A stretch of DNA of 64,000 nucleotides, taken from Alkalilimnicola ehrlichii (lineage in GTDB: Bacteria > Pseudomonadota > Gammaproteobacteria > Nitrococcales > AK92). Shown here one piece after another: positions 63,119 to 64,000 of this stretch. The first letter of the stretch is position 1. Each line of letters starts with the position of its first letter. The position numbers and the translations under genes are program-made. The notes under the pieces were generated by a model. The model saw only the letters and a list, made by a program, of their open reading frames with translations. It was not told the origin of the DNA and did no database searches. The stretch is from contig NZ_NFZV01000007.1 in assembly GCF_003399765.1 (NCBI RefSeq), positions 1-64,000 of the forward strand, read 5' to 3'.

Positions 63119-64000
63119 ATGCCGGAAAAACAAACGCTAAACCTCGCTTTTGCCCCGGCCGACCTACTCACCGCAGATCCGAAAATAATCATGGCAAATA
63201 ATACTTCGCATCCAATGCACCTCGTTTTGGTTACGTCGCAAGCGCGACGGCCGGTACATCTGCAAGGGGAGTCCATCGCCCGGGGTGGCGAGGGCACGAT
63301 CTATCGATTAGCCGGCGATCCGCCGCTGGTGGCTAAGCTCTACCACCGCCCGGATTTACAGCGCCGCGCGAAGGTCGAAGCCATGCTGGCGGATCCGCCC
63401 GAGCTTCCGGTGCTGGAGCGGCGGGGGCGGCGTTACGTCCAGCTGACTTGGCCGGTGGGTCTGCTGGAGGATGCGCGCGGCAACTTCTTCGGCTACGCGA
63501 TGCCGCTGGTGGATCTGCGTCGCGCGACGTTGCTGGATAACCTCCTTTCCGCAAAGGCGCGCCGCGCCTATGACTTACCGGAGCATTACCGGTATCGGGT
63601 GACGGCGGCATATAACCTCGCGCACCTAATTGCCGAACTGCATGCCCACGGGCATCACGTCATCGATCTAAAGCCTGGGAATATCAACGTTTACTCCGAC
63701 CAGGGGGCTGTAGCACTACTCGATACCGACGGTTTCAGTATTCGTGGGGATGCCGAGCGTTTTCCGGCACAGGTGTTCACGGACGGCTATATCGCGCCGG
63801 AGGCCTTGCGGCAGGGCCTGACTGCGGATCGGTTGGGCGAGGAGCAGGACCGCTTCGCGCTCGCGGTTATTCTGTTCCAGCTGCTCAACCAAGGGCTGCA
63901 CCCCTATCAGGGCGTGCCCAGGCCGGGTGCGCAAGTGCCGCCAAGCAATGGGGAGCGCATCCGAGCGGGGCTTTATGCGTATGGGAGACGGTCCAATGCG
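63119..64000 (+). CDS. Protein-kinase-like gene, cut by the window end
   Basis: The frame is open from ATG 63119 to the last base, 294 codons without a stop. The kinase fold is visible: a Gly-rich loop (ARGGEGTIYRLAG), VAKLYH with the ATP-binding Lys, HHVIDLKPGNINVY as the catalytic loop (HRD reduced to VID but Asp, Lys and Asn kept), and LLDTDGFSI in place of DFG. FTDGYIAPEAL is the activation segment end. These features match kinases of TerY-PP2C-kinase triads or T6SS-linked kinases. The partners would lie downstream, outside the window. An alternative start is ATG 63191. Confidence 0.75.
   Translation, partial: MPEKQTLNLAFAPADLLTADPKIIMANNTSHPMHLVLVTSQARRPVHLQGESIARGGEGTIYRLAGDPPLVAKLYHRPDLQRRAKVEAMLADPPELPVLERRGRRYVQLTWPVGLLEDARGNFFGYAMPLVDLRRATLLDNLLSAKARRAYDLPEHYRYRVTAAYNLAHLIAELHAHGHHVIDLKPGNINVYSDQGAVALLDTDGFSIRGDAERFPAQVFTDGYIAPEALRQGLTADRLGEEQDRFALAVILFQLLNQGLHPYQGVPRPGAQVPPSNGERIRAGLYAYGRRSNA

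Noticed and set aside
1-64000. CRISPR arrays, rRNA or tRNA genes, insertion sequences
   Set aside because: I saw no regularly spaced repeats, no tRNA T-loop or acceptor pattern, and no transposase-like frame.

Overview
The window looks like a GC-rich (roughly 55-60 % by eye) gammaproteobacterial chromosome segment. The core genes point there: UppP, a ProQ/FinO-domain protein, TrhO, the gammaproteobacterial type of glutamate-cysteine ligase, the EF-P paralogue EfpL and SufT. I cannot name the genus; a halophilic or marine lineage is possible but not shown.

Layout. (1) About 0.4-8 kb: envelope and stand-alone genes, namely a DedA protein, a TraF-like outer-membrane barrel paired with a lipoprotein, an M20 peptidase, a small exported protein, a NaChBac-type sodium channel and a small membrane protein. 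(2) 7.8-13.2 kb: a tightly packed unit of ABC ATPase, FtsX-type permease, AttH/CrtC-type lipocalin protein and a YdjM-like membrane protein. (3) 13.2-18.4 kb, minus strand: uppP, proQ, trhO, gshA, efpL and sufT. (4) 18.7-23.2 kb: a DUF4168 periplasmic protein divergent from a sensor kinase and sigma-54 response regulator pair (a ZraP/ZraSR-like arrangement), then an FAD amine-oxidase-like protein. (5) 23.5-45.1 kb, plus strand: a complete type VI secretion (T6SS) locus in the order tagH-C-like, tssJ, K, L, M, tagF, tssA, B, C, hcp, two unknown genes, tssE, F, G, H and vgrG. (6) 45.1-53.1 kb: a VgrG-linked delivery module (DUF6484-like, HEAT-like TIGR02270-type, DUF2169 adaptor, ketosynthase-fold protein without its catalytic Cys, PAAR-like DUF4150) ending in a 1173-residue VasX-like candidate pore-forming effector. 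(7) 53.1-63.0 kb: an accessory array of DUF6708-like proteins, small multi-span proteins, an apparently undescribed pair of 3-TM plus periplasmic-domain paralogues, detached N- and C-terminal pieces of the effector and gene relics. A VapBC toxin-antitoxin pair follows. (8) The window ends inside a protein-kinase-like gene.

How the genes work together. The T6SS genes encode the membrane complex (TssJLM), baseplate (TssAEFGK), sheath (TssBC), tube (Hcp), recycling ATPase (ClpV) and spike (VgrG). The next module appears to load a pore-forming toxin onto the spike through a PAAR-like tip. The array behind it looks like the immunity and recombination zone of that toxin.

A caution runs through the annotation. 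At least 16 conserved genes are each broken by a one-base frameshift, most of them repaired by adding one base to a homopolymer or by a similar one-base insertion. This is far better explained by uncorrected indel errors in the assembly than by gene decay. I give corrected gene extents and say where each break lies.
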